Positions 41,699-51,488 of a stretch of 64,000 nt of DNA are shown here, in pieces. Numbering within the stretch: position 1 is the stretch's first letter; the number at the start of each line of letters is the position of its first letter. The DNA is from Planomicrobium stackebrandtii (GTDB lineage Bacteria > Bacillota > Bacilli > Bacillales_A > Planococcaceae). Under the pieces are notes generated by a model. The model was not told the DNA's origin and did no database searches. It saw only the letters and a list, made by a program, of their open reading frames with translations. Both the position numbers and the translations under genes were made by a program. The DNA is taken from the NCBI RefSeq assembly GCF_030814955.1, contig NZ_JAUSWB010000011.1, forward strand, positions 1 through 64,000, written 5' to 3'.

Positions 41699-42481
41699 AT
41701 GTTGCGTTCAATGTACTCAGGAATTTCAGGAATGAAAGGGTTTCAAACCAAGCTGGATGTAATCGGGAATAATATTTCCAACGTTAATACAATAGGCTAC
41801 AAAAAAAGTACGATTAACTTTCAAGATCTTCTAAGCCAAAATTTATCAAGCGGTGGAACAAATCCCATGCAAATCGGTTTAGGTTCATCAATGGCTTCGA
41901 TCAATGTAAACCATAATGTAGGATCAGCAATGACTACAGGAGTTGGAACAGATCTTTCGATTATGGGTGACGGATTTTTTGTTGTTCAAGATCCAGAAGC
42001 TGCCAACGGAGAAGGGCAATATTTAACGCGTGCGGGAAATTTTACTGTGACAGCAGAAGGTAATTTAGTGACGGCACAGGGATACAATGTTTTAAGCAGT
42101 AACGAGCAGGCAATCAATGTCTCAGAGTACGATTCCTTCAGTATCAATCGCTTAGGAGAAGTAATTGGAAAACAAGCTGATGGAACAGAAACAACGATTG
42201 CCGAGATTGGGATTTCCGCACCTGAAAACCCATCAGGCCTTCGGAAGTTTGGCGGTTCTTTGTATGAGATGACAGGAATGGCCAGTGCAAACGGCTTGAA
42301 TATCCAAACAGCTACAGACAAGAATACAGAAATTGGTTCTGGGATGCTTGAAATGTCCAACGTTGACTTAACGGAAGAGTTTACGGAAATGATCATTGCA
42401 CAGCGCGGATTCCAGGCGAATTCACGGACAATCACGACTTCAGATGAACTTCTGCAGGAAGTAGTCAACTTGAAACGATAA
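41699..42481 (+). CDS. flgE: Flagellar hook protein FlgE (Bacillus type)
   Basis: 260 residues, close to the 264 of B. subtilis hook protein (once named FlgG). N-terminus MLRSMYSGISGMKGFQTKLD, IGNNISNVNTIGYKKS; middle LSIMGDGFFVVQDPEAANGE; C-terminus NVDLTEEFTEMIIAQRGFQA. Position after flgD supports hook protein rather than distal rod. Confidence 0.92.
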   Translation: MLRSMYSGISGMKGFQTKLDVIGNNISNVNTIGYKKSTINFQDLLSQNLSSGGTNPMQIGLGSSMASINVNHNVGSAMTTGVGTDLSIMGDGFFVVQDPEAANGEGQYLTRAGNFTVTAEGNLVTAQGYNVLSSNEQAINVSEYDSFSINRLGEVIGKQADGTETTIAEIGISAPENPSGLRKFGGSLYEMTGMASANGLNIQTATDKNTEIGSGMLEMSNVDLTEEFTEMIIAQRGFQANSRTITTSDELLQEVVNLKR

Positions 42482-42529
42482 TAGAGGAGGCTCAGGCTGA
42501 GCAGGGCTAAGCTTTGAACAGCAATCGAC

Positions 42530-42745
42530 ATGATTCAATTGACCAGGTTAAATCGCTCTTCTTTTGTATTAAATGCTATTTATATTGAACGGTTGGAATC
42601 CACACCGGATACCGTCGTGACTTTAACAACGGGCAAGAAAGTCCATGTATTGGAAACCGTAGAGGAAGTTATGGACAAAGTGACCGATTATTACCGGAAA
42701 CTGAACATTTTACCTCGTTTGCATGAGCCGAACTTGGACGAATGA
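42530..42745 (+). CDS. swrD: FlbD/SwrD family protein
   Basis: 71 residues, MIQLTRLNRSSFVLNAIYIE and VTLTTGKKVHVLETVEEVMD. Small FlbD-family protein which in B. subtilis (SwrD) raises flagellar torque for swarming. Follows flgE as in B. subtilis, but the fliL that normally comes next is elsewhere (27255). Confidence 0.9.
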   Translation: MIQLTRLNRSSFVLNAIYIERLESTPDTVVTLTTGKKVHVLETVEEVMDKVTDYYRKLNILPRLHEPNLDE

Positions 42746-42758
42746 GGGGGCAATCAAG

Positions 42759-43742
42759 TTGACCGATGTTTTATCAGATGAAAATATTGAAACCATCCTT
42801 TCGGCAATGGGGAACCAAGAGCCAAAAGTTATCGACAAAAAAAGAAATGTTCAAGCATACGATTTCAAGAAAGCGTTGCGTTTCTCACAAGATCAGATTC
42901 GTACCTTATCCCGCATCCATGAGAACTTTTCCCGCTTATTGTCATCTTATTTCTCAGCGCAGCTTCGGGCTTTTGTTCAAGTTAGTGTCGAGACGGTAGA
43001 AGAAGTTTCTTATCAGGAATTTATCCGCAATGTCCAGAAAAAATCGATGTTGGGAGTTTTCGAAGCGGCACCGCTGCAGGGCAGTATGGTTATGGGCTTT
43101 TCCCCGGATGTGGTATATGTCATGTTCGACCGGCTTCTTGGGGGGCAAGGCAATCTTTTGCAGAAGGACAGTGAGTTGACTGAAATTGAAATCAGCGTTA
43201 TTGAACGTGTATTTTCGAAATCACTGGATTGTTTCGAGGAAGCTTGGTCGTCCGTAGTGAAGCTGACTCCAGAACTCAGGGAGGTTGAAGTGAATCCGCA
43301 ATTTCTGACTACGTCTCCGCCAAATGAAACGGTCATTTTGGTCAAGCTGCAAACGAAAATTGGCAATGTGGAAGGCATCATCAATATTTGTTTGCCCCAT
43401 GTCGTGCTGGAACAAATTTTGCCGAAGCTGTCAGCAAAACACTGGCTTGCCAATCAAAAAAAAGCAATTGAAACACATGAGATGGAAGCTTTGGAGGAAA
43501 AACTTCAAAGCACTAAAATGGAAATCAAAGCTGTACTGGGAAAATCGACGATTGAACTTGGGGATTTTCTAAACCTGAAAAACGGGGATGTGATTCGTTT
43601 GAATGAGTCGTATGATGCTCCGGTCACGCTCCAGGTGGACAATAAATTGAAATTTTATGCACAGCCTGGCGTTTCAAAAGGTCGAATGGCTGTACAGGTA
43701 ACAGAAGTGTCAACTCAAGGAATTCTATTTGATGATGACTGA
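42759..43742 (+). CDS. fliM: Flagellar motor switch protein FliM
   Basis: 327 residues from TTG 42759, eight bases behind GAGGGGG. The N-terminal CheY-binding peptide VLSDENIETILSAM is recognisable but differs from the usual LSQxEIDALL. The middle domain contains SYQEFIRNVQKKSMLGVFEA, and the C-terminal SpoA domain contains ILGKSTIELGDFLNLKNGDV-like residues. C-ring component. Confidence 0.94.
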   Translation: MTDVLSDENIETILSAMGNQEPKVIDKKRNVQAYDFKKALRFSQDQIRTLSRIHENFSRLLSSYFSAQLRAFVQVSVETVEEVSYQEFIRNVQKKSMLGVFEAAPLQGSMVMGFSPDVVYVMFDRLLGGQGNLLQKDSELTEIEISVIERVFSKSLDCFEEAWSSVVKLTPELREVEVNPQFLTTSPPNETVILVKLQTKIGNVEGIINICLPHVVLEQILPKLSAKHWLANQKKAIETHEMEALEEKLQSTKMEIKAVLGKSTIELGDFLNLKNGDVIRLNESYDAPVTLQVDNKLKFYAQPGVSKGRMAVQVTEVSTQGILFDDD

Positions 43743-44787
43743 TCAACCTTCTTCGGAAGAAACTGCAGGTTTACTGAATTATAAGAATGTGGGAGGAAAG
43801 ATGATGTCTGAAAGTTCATTATCGAAAATGGAAACAGAAGCAATCATCGAATTGCTGAACGCATCACTCGGCGGTTCAGCCGCTGAACTGACTTCGCTGC
43901 TTTCTGAACAGGTTTTCGTGACTTCGCCAACTTTGGCCATCACCAATAGGGATGATGTCTTCGCTTCGGTAAGTGCACCGTTTTATGTTGCACTTGGTGA
44001 ATATACAGGTGCAGCAAACGGGATGCAAGTTCTTGCCGTTTCCAAAAAAGATGTAGATGCTGCATTGAAAGCTGGACTGGAGGATGCAGAAGACGAAACA
44101 GCATTTCAAGCTGTTCAAAGCATGATTGGGAAAATGTTCGACTCCGTAGCGCAGTCGATGTCATCTCTATTGGAAAGAGATATTGCCCATTCTCTATCGG
44201 GTATAGATGTTGTCGATCGGAATGTAGATTTTCCATTGGCCAATTTCACGAAAGAGCAATGGTTTACGGAATCCCAATTTCAGCTGAATATTAGCGGCAA
44301 GCAGAATATCCGTTTTCATCTATGCCTTCCAGTGCCACTAGCGAAACTTTTGGTAGCTATATTAACTGAACCGTTTGACGAAGAAGACACAAAGGAGATA
44401 GGTGAAATGCCAAAGCAATCGGAAAGCCATCTAGACAAACAGCTAAATCAACAGACTCAAGAAACACAAACGGTACAAAACGTCCAATTTTCAAGCTTTG
44501 ATAACACGGAAACAGCACCGTCGGAACCGAATAACCTGAACATGCTATTGGATATCCCGCTTCAAGTTACTGTGGAGCTAGGTCGTACAAAACGTGTGGT
44601 CAAAGATATACTGGAAATTTCACAGGGATCTATCATCGAACTGGATAAATTGGCTGGAGAACCCGTCGATATCTTGATCAATAACAAGTTGATCGCAGTT
44701 GGAGAAGTCGTAGTCATTGACGAAAATTTCGGTGTCCGCGTCACAGATGTACTAAGTACAGCGGAGCGTATCTCGAAGCTGCGTTAA
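43732..44787 (+). CDS. fliY: Flagellar motor switch phosphatase FliY
   Basis: 351 residues. A short N-terminal peptide (SSEETAGLLN), a CheC-like phosphatase domain (METEAIIELLNASLGGSAAE, then VQSMIGKMFDSVAQSMSSLL) and a C-terminal FliN/SpoA domain (LLDIPLQVTVELGRTKRVVK, ILEISQGSIIELDKLAGEPV). The family both builds the C-ring and dephosphorylates CheY. AAGGA at 43717 serves ATG 43732; ATG 43801 with GGGAGGAAAG is a shorter alternative. Confidence 0.92.
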   Translation: MMTDQPSSEETAGLLNYKNVGGKMMSESSLSKMETEAIIELLNASLGGSAAELTSLLSEQVFVTSPTLAITNRDDVFASVSAPFYVALGEYTGAANGMQVLAVSKKDVDAALKAGLEDAEDETAFQAVQSMIGKMFDSVAQSMSSLLERDIAHSLSGIDVVDRNVDFPLANFTKEQWFTESQFQLNISGKQNIRFHLCLPVPLAKLLVAILTEPFDEEDTKEIGEMPKQSESHLDKQLNQQTQETQTVQNVQFSSFDNTETAPSEPNNLNMLLDIPLQVTVELGRTKRVVKDILEISQGSIIELDKLAGEPVDILINNKLIAVGEVVVIDENFGVRVTDVLSTAERISKLR

Positions 44788-45461
44788 TGTCTGATAGAAG
44801 GAGTTTGCCGAAATTGAACAAATCAAAGAATGTATACATCGCACTGCTAATGGCAGTCTTGTTTTTCGGTGCACTGTCGGTTCCATTGACTGTTCAGGCA
44901 AGCCCGAATGTCGTGGAATGGCTCAACAACGAAGAACCCGAAGAAGAAACGCCGGCAGATCCGGTAGAAACGGCACCGGTGGAAGAAAAAAGCCTGGCTG
45001 GCATCATTGTTCAATTGGTACTTTATACGCTATTAATTGTGGCGATGATTTACGGTCTGATCAAGTTTTTGGCAGCACGCCAGAAGAATCTTCAGCCGAA
45101 CCAGGCAGTCAAGCTGATGGGTGGTACGCCTCTTGGCAACAACAAATCGCTTCAATTGGTGAAAGTTGGCGGCCAGATGTACTTGATTGGCGTCGGTGAT
45201 GAAGTGACCTTGATCAAAGAATTCTCGGATGCAGCTGAAATTAGCGGCATTGAAAAAGACTTTGAACATCAGCAGCCGGCACTTTCCAAAAACCTGCTGG
45301 ACTTTACGAAAAAGAAAATCGGGGATTTTTCGAAAAATCCGCAAAAAAAAGGTTTTGATCAGCTTTTCCATCAAAGCCTAAACAAGCAAAAAGCCAAACA
45401 GCAAGAGCTCCAAAATGAGCTCGGACAAGAACAGACCGACAAGGAAGGGCGTCCGCTATGA
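44787..45461 (+). CDS. fliO: Flagellar biosynthetic protein FliO/FliZ
   Basis: 224 residues. A signal-like N-terminus (VYIALLMAVLFFGALSVPLT), an acidic linker, one membrane helix (IIVQLVLYTLLIVAMIYGLI) and a cytoplasmic part with MGGTPLGNNKSLQLVKVGGQ typical of FliO. Assists assembly of the FliP export ring. One-base overlap with fliY; a TTG at 44813 is an alternative start. Confidence 0.87.
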   Translation: MSDRRSLPKLNKSKNVYIALLMAVLFFGALSVPLTVQASPNVVEWLNNEEPEEETPADPVETAPVEEKSLAGIIVQLVLYTLLIVAMIYGLIKFLAARQKNLQPNQAVKLMGGTPLGNNKSLQLVKVGGQMYLIGVGDEVTLIKEFSDAAEISGIEKDFEHQQPALSKNLLDFTKKKIGDFSKNPQKKGFDQLFHQSLNKQKAKQQELQNELGQEQTDKEGRPL

Positions 45462-46147
45462 TTCCGGAAATTTTATCATCCATCAATATTCCGGGCATTG
45501 ATTTTGGCGGAGAATCGCCTGAAGATGTCTCAACGACTCTACAGCTATTTTTCCTGTTGACCGTTTTGTCGCTGGCCCCGGGAATTCTCATCATGATGAC
45601 CAGCTTTACGCGGATCATCATCGTGCTGTCATTTGTCCGGACCGGACTCGGTACACAATCCATGCCACCGAACCAGGTATTGGTTGGCCTGGCACTGTTC
45701 CTGACGTTCTTCATCATGTCGCCGATTGCGATGGAAATGAATGAAACGGCCTTGCAGCCCTATTTAGACGGCGACATGGAGCAGCAGGAAGCATTGGATA
45801 CCGCCATTCTTCCGTTAAAGGAATTCATGGCACAAAACACACGGGAAAAAGACTTGGCCTTATTCTTTAAATACGCAGAGTTGGAAAAGCCCGACAGCAT
45901 TGAGGAAATCCCCTTGACATCACTGATTCCGGCATTTGCCATCAGTGAACTGAAAACCGCATTCCAAATCGGCTTTGTTATTTTCATTCCTTTTTTGATC
46001 ATCGATATGGTGGTTGCCAGTACGCTGATGGCAATGGGGATGATGATGCTGCCGCCGGTGATGATTTCACTGCCTTTTAAAATTTTGCTGTTTGTCCTGG
46101 TGGACGGCTGGTACTTAATAATCGAATCGCTGCTTGTCAGCTTTTGA
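45458..46147 (+). CDS. fliP: Flagellar export gate protein FliP
   Basis: 229 residues with four hydrophobic helices. Conserved LTVLSLAPGILIMMTSFTRI, IVLSFVRTGLGTQSMPPNQV, FVIFIPFLIIDMVVASTLMA and MGMMMLPPVMISLPFKILLF. Forms the core of the type III export pore with FliQ and FliR. Overlaps fliO by four bases. Confidence 0.96.
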   Translation: MIPEILSSINIPGIDFGGESPEDVSTTLQLFFLLTVLSLAPGILIMMTSFTRIIIVLSFVRTGLGTQSMPPNQVLVGLALFLTFFIMSPIAMEMNETALQPYLDGDMEQQEALDTAILPLKEFMAQNTREKDLALFFKYAELEKPDSIEEIPLTSLIPAFAISELKTAFQIGFVIFIPFLIIDMVVASTLMAMGMMMLPPVMISLPFKILLFVLVDGWYLIIESLLVSF

Positions 46148-46163
46148 CGAAGGGAAGAAAACG

Positions 46164-46433
46164 ATGACTCCAGATATGGTGATCAAACTAGCCGAACAAT
46201 CGATTTTTACCATTATCCTCATTTCGGCCCCGATGCTGCTGATTGCGCTTGCTGTCGGATTATTGGTCAGCGTCTTCCAGGCAATGACGCAAATCCAGGA
46301 GCAGACGTTGGCGTTCATTCCGAAAATACTGGCAGTCTTCATTTCGCTTGTAGTCTTTGGACCATGGATGCTGACATTGCTGCTGGATTACACTAGAGAC
46401 CTGTTTCAGCAGCTGCCAAGAATCATCGGGTAA
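46164..46433 (+). CDS. fliQ: Flagellar export gate protein FliQ
   Basis: 89 residues, two membrane helices; LISAPMLLIALAVGLLVSVF and QAMTQIQEQTLAFIPKI are signature segments. AAGGGAAG before ATG 46164. Confidence 0.95.
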   Translation: MTPDMVIKLAEQSIFTIILISAPMLLIALAVGLLVSVFQAMTQIQEQTLAFIPKILAVFISLVVFGPWMLTLLLDYTRDLFQQLPRIIG

Positions 46434-46439
46434 GCGGGC

Positions 46440-47219
46440 ATGGAAATGATTTTTGACATACTGCCTTATTTTTTGCTGATGCTCATCCGGTTGAGCAGCT
46501 TTTTCCTGATTGCCCCGATCTTCTCCATGCGGGGCGTACCGGCGCAATTTAAAATCGGCATCGCTGCTTTTCTGGCGTTTGTCGCTGTTTCGACCTTGCC
46601 GATGGGCGATACGATTCCAATGGACTCTTCTTACATTTTATTAATCATCAAAGAGCTTGGTACGGGACTGGCGCTTGGATTCACAGCGGCACTGCTGTTG
46701 TACGCAGTCCAGATTGCCGGTGCCTTCATCGATTTTCAGATGGGTTTTTCCATGGCCAATGTACTGGATCCGCAGACAGGTGCACAAGTACCACTTATTG
46801 GCCACTTTAAGTACATGGTGGCCATCCTGTTCCTGTTGACAGCCAACGGACACCATTTGATGCTGGATGGCGTCATGCATAGCCTCCGCGTGTTTCCGGT
46901 GGAACGTCTGGCGATTTCGGTGAAAGCTGAAGACATCGCTCAATTTATGACCGGCTTGTTCACAGATATGTTCCTGATCGCCCTCCAGATTGCGCTGCCG
47001 ATCATCGGTGCCTTATTTTTGGTGGATATTGCACTTGGCATCCTGGCAAAAACAGTTCCGCAGCTGAATATATTCGCTGTTGGCTTGCCGATAAAGATTT
47101 TAGTCGGCTTTGTTATGCTGTTTCTGACCATGCCTGTATTCTTCTTCATCCTGCAGATTCTCTTTGAGAAAATTTTGGTGAGCATGGCTCAGTTGATCAG
47201 TTTATTAGGAGGAACGTAA
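46440..47219 (+). CDS. fliR: Flagellar export gate protein FliR
   Basis: 259 residues with several membrane helices. FFLIAPIFSMRGVPAQFKIG near the N-terminus and GAFIDFQMGFSMANVLDPQT in the centre are typical of FliR. Part of the FliPQR pore. Six bases after fliQ; weak ribosome site, so coupled translation is likely. Confidence 0.95.
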   Translation: MEMIFDILPYFLLMLIRLSSFFLIAPIFSMRGVPAQFKIGIAAFLAFVAVSTLPMGDTIPMDSSYILLIIKELGTGLALGFTAALLLYAVQIAGAFIDFQMGFSMANVLDPQTGAQVPLIGHFKYMVAILFLLTANGHHLMLDGVMHSLRVFPVERLAISVKAEDIAQFMTGLFTDMFLIALQIALPIIGALFLVDIALGILAKTVPQLNIFAVGLPIKILVGFVMLFLTMPVFFFILQILFEKILVSMAQLISLLGGT

Positions 47220-48308
47220 GTGGTGAAAAGGTATCCCCTGGACCTGCAGTTTTTTGCCGGTGAAAAAACTGAAAAAGCGACACCGCAAAAACGCCAGGAA
47301 TCCAAACGGAAAGGCCAGGTAGCCAAAAGCCCTGAAGTCGCCGCAGCCATGATTTTATTAGGTGGGATCATGCTGCTGAATTCACTGGGCGGCTGGATGC
47401 TGGACCGGATCTTGGCGATCTACCGCATCCACTTTACTGAATATATTTCCTGGGAAATAACACCCGCGACCATTCGAACATTGTTTGAACAGATGGCTAT
47501 GAATGCATTTTTGCTCATGATGCCGATCATGCTGATTGGTGTAGTCTTCGGTTTTTTTGGAAACTTTATTCAGGTCGGTGCCATCTTTTCGACGGATCCG
47601 ATTATGGCAAAGTTGGAACGGATGGATCCGATTAAAGGCGCAAAACGAATCTTTTCAGCTCGTGCCCTGGTCGAATTGGGAAAATCCTTGCTGAAGATTG
47701 CCATTATCGGAGGCGCTGCCTTTGGTGTGCTGTGGCTTGGCAAGGAAGAATTGTTTTTACTGTCTCAAAAAAGCATTAGTCATTCCTTATCTTTTATCGG
47801 CTCTTTAGTGTTTCAAATGGGGTTGGTTGCAGGCATTATCCTGCTGTGTTTATCCATTCTCGATTACATTTACCAGAAATACGAATTTGAAAAAGGCATA
47901 CGGATGTCCAAGCAGGACATTAAAGACGAATACAAAAAAGCGGAAGGCGATCCGCTGATCAAATCAAAAATAAAAGACAAGCAACGGCAAATGAGCATGA
48001 ATCGAATGATTCAGGATTTGCCGGGCGCGGACGTGCTGATCACTAATCCGACGCATTATGCAATCGCCATCAAGTACGATGCCGAAACGATGGCGGCTCC
48101 GGTCATCATCGCGATGGGCAAAGATCATCTGGCCTTAAAAATCAAAGAAAAAGCGAAAGAGCTTGGAATTGTGACGATGGAAAATAAGCCTCTTGCACGT
48201 GCGCTGTATGCCCAGGTTGAAATAGGGGATACCGTGCCGGAAGAATTGTTCCTGGCCGTGGCAGAGGTTTTAGCATATATTTACCGACTAAAAGGAAAAA
48301 TCCGATGA
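47220..48308 (+). CDS. flhB: Flagellar export substrate-specificity switch FlhB
   Basis: 362 residues. N-terminal EKTEKATPQKRQESKRKGQV, four membrane helices and a cytoplasmic domain with the self-cleaving NPTH motif (LITNPTHYAIAIKYD), which with FliK changes export from hook to filament proteins. GTG start 47220 behind AGGAGG. Confidence 0.96.
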   Translation: MVKRYPLDLQFFAGEKTEKATPQKRQESKRKGQVAKSPEVAAAMILLGGIMLLNSLGGWMLDRILAIYRIHFTEYISWEITPATIRTLFEQMAMNAFLLMMPIMLIGVVFGFFGNFIQVGAIFSTDPIMAKLERMDPIKGAKRIFSARALVELGKSLLKIAIIGGAAFGVLWLGKEELFLLSQKSISHSLSFIGSLVFQMGLVAGIILLCLSILDYIYQKYEFEKGIRMSKQDIKDEYKKAEGDPLIKSKIKDKQRQMSMNRMIQDLPGADVLITNPTHYAIAIKYDAETMAAPVIIAMGKDHLALKIKEKAKELGIVTMENKPLARALYAQVEIGDTVPEELFLAVAEVLAYIYRLKGKIR

Positions 48309-48330
48309 ATTGGAAAGAGGAGGGGACCGC

Positions 48331-50370
48331 GTGAAAATCAGAGATTATGCCATTATGGTAGCCGTCATCATGATCGTTGTGATGATGGTCATCCCTCTTC
48401 CGCCGCTCTTATTAGATATTTTAATCATGATTAATATCAGTATTGCCCTAACCATCCTGTTGGTGGCAATGAATACGAGAGAACCGCTTCAATTTTCTAT
48501 ATTCCCCACACTGATTTTGCTGACTACACTGTTCCGCTTGGGATTAAACGTATCAACAACCCGTTCCATTTTGACCGAACAGACAGCTGGACAAGTTATC
48601 GAGACTTTCGGTTCATTTGTTGTTGGCGGCAGTGCCATTATTGGGATTTTGGTGTTCCTGATTCTGGTCATCATTCAGTTCCTGGTTATCACAAAAGGAT
48701 CTGAGCGAGTGGCAGAAGTTGCTGCACGATTTACGCTCGACTCAATGCCCGGCAAGCAAATGAGCATTGATGCTGATCTGGGATCCGGAATGATTTCGGA
48801 TCAGGAAGCCAAAAATCGGCGCGAAAAAGTCAGCTCGGAAGCAGATTTCTACGGAGCGATGGACGGTGCCAGCAAATTCGTCAAAGGCGACGCCATTGCC
48901 GGCATCATCATCACCATCATTAACATTATCGGCGGCTTGCTGATCGGAGTGATGGTCCACGGACTGCCATTTGGAGAAGCAGCCGAGCTATTCACCCTAC
49001 TGTCCATCGGAGATGGTCTGGTTTCCCAGATTCCTGCGCTGTTGATCTCCACAGCGATGGGTATTGTCGTAACGCGTGCAGTATCGGATGGCAATTTAGG
49101 ATCGGATATCACGAAGCAGCTTTTTGCTTATCCTAAAATGCTGTATGTTGTAGCTGCAACCCTTGTAATGTTTGCCGTATTTACACCAATCAGCCCACTG
49201 CTAGTGGTGCCGATTGCAGGTGTCATTTCATATGGTGCTTTCCGGATGCAGCAAGCATTAAACTCTGAGGAAAAGCAGGAAGTGGAAATAGGCAAGGACG
49301 AGAAAGAGCTGGAAGGAATGAAAAGTCCGGAAAGCGTTATCGACCTGCTTCATGTCGATGCCATTGAATTTGAATTTGGCTATGGGCTGATCCCAATTGC
49401 CGACAAAAACCAAGGCGGCGATTTGTTGGACCGTGTCATCATGATTCGCCGGCAATGTGCAATGGAGCTTGGCATCGTGGTACCGGTTATCCGGATCCGC
49501 GACAATATCCAGCTGCAGCCTAGCGAATACGTCATCAAGATCAAAGGCAACCGGGTAGCATCCGGAGAAATTATGCTTGACCATTACTTGGCCATGAGCC
49601 CAGGAATTGATGACGAAGCGGTGGAAGGCATCGAAACGGTTGAACCCGCTTTCGGCATGCCTGCGCTATGGGTCAATGAAGAAATGAAAGAAGAAGCCGA
49701 AATGGCCGGCTACGCAATTGTCGATCCGCCGTCTGTAGTCTCGACGCATTTAACAGAAGTGATCAAGCGCCATGCCCATGAGCTGATCGGCAGACAGGAA
49801 GTCAAGTCGCTGATCGAAAATGTGCGTGAAACTGCGCCTGCAGTTGTGGAGGAATTGGTGCCGCAGCTGATGACGATCGGAGAAGTGCAAAAAGTATTGA
49901 TGAAACTTCTGAAAGAGAAAGTATCAATCCGCAACTTATTGGTCATTTTGGAAACGCTGGCTGATTACTCCTCGCAGACAAAAGATACGGATCTGTTGAC
50001 GGAATACGTCAGGCAGGCACTATCAAGGCAAATTACGCTGCAATACACGACGCAAAGAGAGCCGCTGCAGGTGATCACAGCCGGAGCGAGCCTCGAGAAG
50101 AAATTTGCAGACTCGGTGCATCGGACAGAGCAGGGCAATTTCCTATCCATCGATCCTGAGTCTTCCCAGACAATTTTCCAGAAGATCACGGAACAGGCCG
50201 CCCAGCTTCAGCAGACAGGTGTTCAACCGATTTTGCTCACGTCTCCTGCCATCCGTATTTATATGAGGCAGTTTGTAGAGCGATTTGCGCCTGATCTGCC
50301 AGTACTTTCGTACAATGAGCTGGAACCGGAGATTGAAATTCAAAGTGTTGGAGTTGTTAATATCTCATGA
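48331..50370 (+). CDS. flhA: Flagellar export gate protein FlhA
   Basis: 679 residues, the same size as B. subtilis FlhA. About eight membrane helices (to residue ~310), the FHIPEP-region sequence TKGSERVAEVAARFTLDSMP, GKQMSIDADL, and a large cytoplasmic domain that docks chaperones and FliI. GTG 48331 follows AGAGGAGGGG. Confidence 0.96.
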   Translation: MKIRDYAIMVAVIMIVVMMVIPLPPLLLDILIMINISIALTILLVAMNTREPLQFSIFPTLILLTTLFRLGLNVSTTRSILTEQTAGQVIETFGSFVVGGSAIIGILVFLILVIIQFLVITKGSERVAEVAARFTLDSMPGKQMSIDADLGSGMISDQEAKNRREKVSSEADFYGAMDGASKFVKGDAIAGIIITIINIIGGLLIGVMVHGLPFGEAAELFTLLSIGDGLVSQIPALLISTAMGIVVTRAVSDGNLGSDITKQLFAYPKMLYVVAATLVMFAVFTPISPLLVVPIAGVISYGAFRMQQALNSEEKQEVEIGKDEKELEGMKSPESVIDLLHVDAIEFEFGYGLIPIADKNQGGDLLDRVIMIRRQCAMELGIVVPVIRIRDNIQLQPSEYVIKIKGNRVASGEIMLDHYLAMSPGIDDEAVEGIETVEPAFGMPALWVNEEMKEEAEMAGYAIVDPPSVVSTHLTEVIKRHAHELIGRQEVKSLIENVRETAPAVVEELVPQLMTIGEVQKVLMKLLKEKVSIRNLLVILETLADYSSQTKDTDLLTEYVRQALSRQITLQYTTQREPLQVITAGASLEKKFADSVHRTEQGNFLSIDPESSQTIFQKITEQAAQLQQTGVQPILLTSPAIRIYMRQFVERFAPDLPVLSYNELEPEIEIQSVGVVNIS

Positions 50371-51488
50371 GGCTGAAAACATACATTGTTGGAAGTATGA
50401 CAGAGGCAATCCCGCTTATCAAACGGGATTTAGGCGCGGACGCTATGATTTTGAATACAAAAAAAGTGAAAACGGGCGGCTTTTTAGGGTTTTTCCAAAA
50501 AGAAAAACTGGAAGTGACAGCAGCGATTGACCCTATAGCAACACGGGAAAGTGAACGGGAACACGTACCGGCAGAATTTCCGAAAGTACAGCCTGTCAAG
50601 CAGCCGGCTGTTCCAAAAGAAACGGCAACTGAACTGATCAGCGAGTTGAAGAACATCAAGCAATTCATGATGCAGCAGATGACTGAAGACCGTCTGCCGG
50701 AAACATTTCAGATATTGAAAAAACACTTAACTGCACAGGAAGTAGCAGAAGACATCCAAGCGGAATTGATTGCGAAAATCATTTCGAATTTGAATGACGA
50801 GACTGACCATACGTTAGAGAAGGTATGGTCTGCTGCTCGGGAAGAAATCCTTGCCATAATTGAAGAAAAACAGCCGCCAAAAGTTGCTCAAGATCCTGAA
50901 ATCATTTGTTTTATTGGTCCGACAGGTGTAGGGAAGACCACAACGATCGCCAAAATCGCGGCTGATTATATGCTGACAAGAGATAAAAAAGTAGGTTTAA
51001 TTACTGCCGATACATACCGGATTGCTGCAGTTGAGCAATTGAAGACTTATGGCAGCATTTTGAATCTGCCGGTCAAAGTAGTTGACTCGGCTGCAGAGTT
51101 GAAGCATGCGATTGAGGATTTTGCAGAATGTGACATTATTCTGATGGACACTGCCGGGCGCAACTACCAGCAAAAACAGTATATTGATGAGCTTGAACGC
51201 TTATTGCCGAATGACAACAAAGTCCAGATTAACCTAGTGCTCAGCCTGACTGCCAAATACGAAGACATGAAAAAAATCATCGACAATTTCCAGTCGATTG
51301 CCATGGACGAACTGCTGCTAACCAAAAAAGACGAAACAAGCTCTTCGGGAGCCATTCTGAACCTGATTTTTCATTACGATATTCCCATCCGCTACATAGC
51401 CAATGGACAAAACGTTCCGGACGATATTTTGACAGTCACTTCTGAATTGGTTGCAGATTTTTTAATGGGGGAAGAAAAGCATGCTTGA
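50367..51488 (+). CDS. flhF: Flagellar placement GTPase FlhF
   Basis: 373 residues, SRP-type GTPase. N-terminal MRLKTYIVGSMTEAIPLIKR, then G1 CFIGPTGVGKTTTIAKIAAD, LITADTYRIAAVEQLKTYGS and DTAGRNYQQKQYI. Controls where flagella are built. Overlaps flhA by four bases and flhG by eight. Confidence 0.95.
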   Translation: MRLKTYIVGSMTEAIPLIKRDLGADAMILNTKKVKTGGFLGFFQKEKLEVTAAIDPIATRESEREHVPAEFPKVQPVKQPAVPKETATELISELKNIKQFMMQQMTEDRLPETFQILKKHLTAQEVAEDIQAELIAKIISNLNDETDHTLEKVWSAAREEILAIIEEKQPPKVAQDPEIICFIGPTGVGKTTTIAKIAADYMLTRDKKVGLITADTYRIAAVEQLKTYGSILNLPVKVVDSAAELKHAIEDFAECDIILMDTAGRNYQQKQYIDELERLLPNDNKVQINLVLSLTAKYEDMKKIIDNFQSIAMDELLLTKKDETSSSGAILNLIFHYDIPIRYIANGQNVPDDILTVTSELVADFLMGEEKHA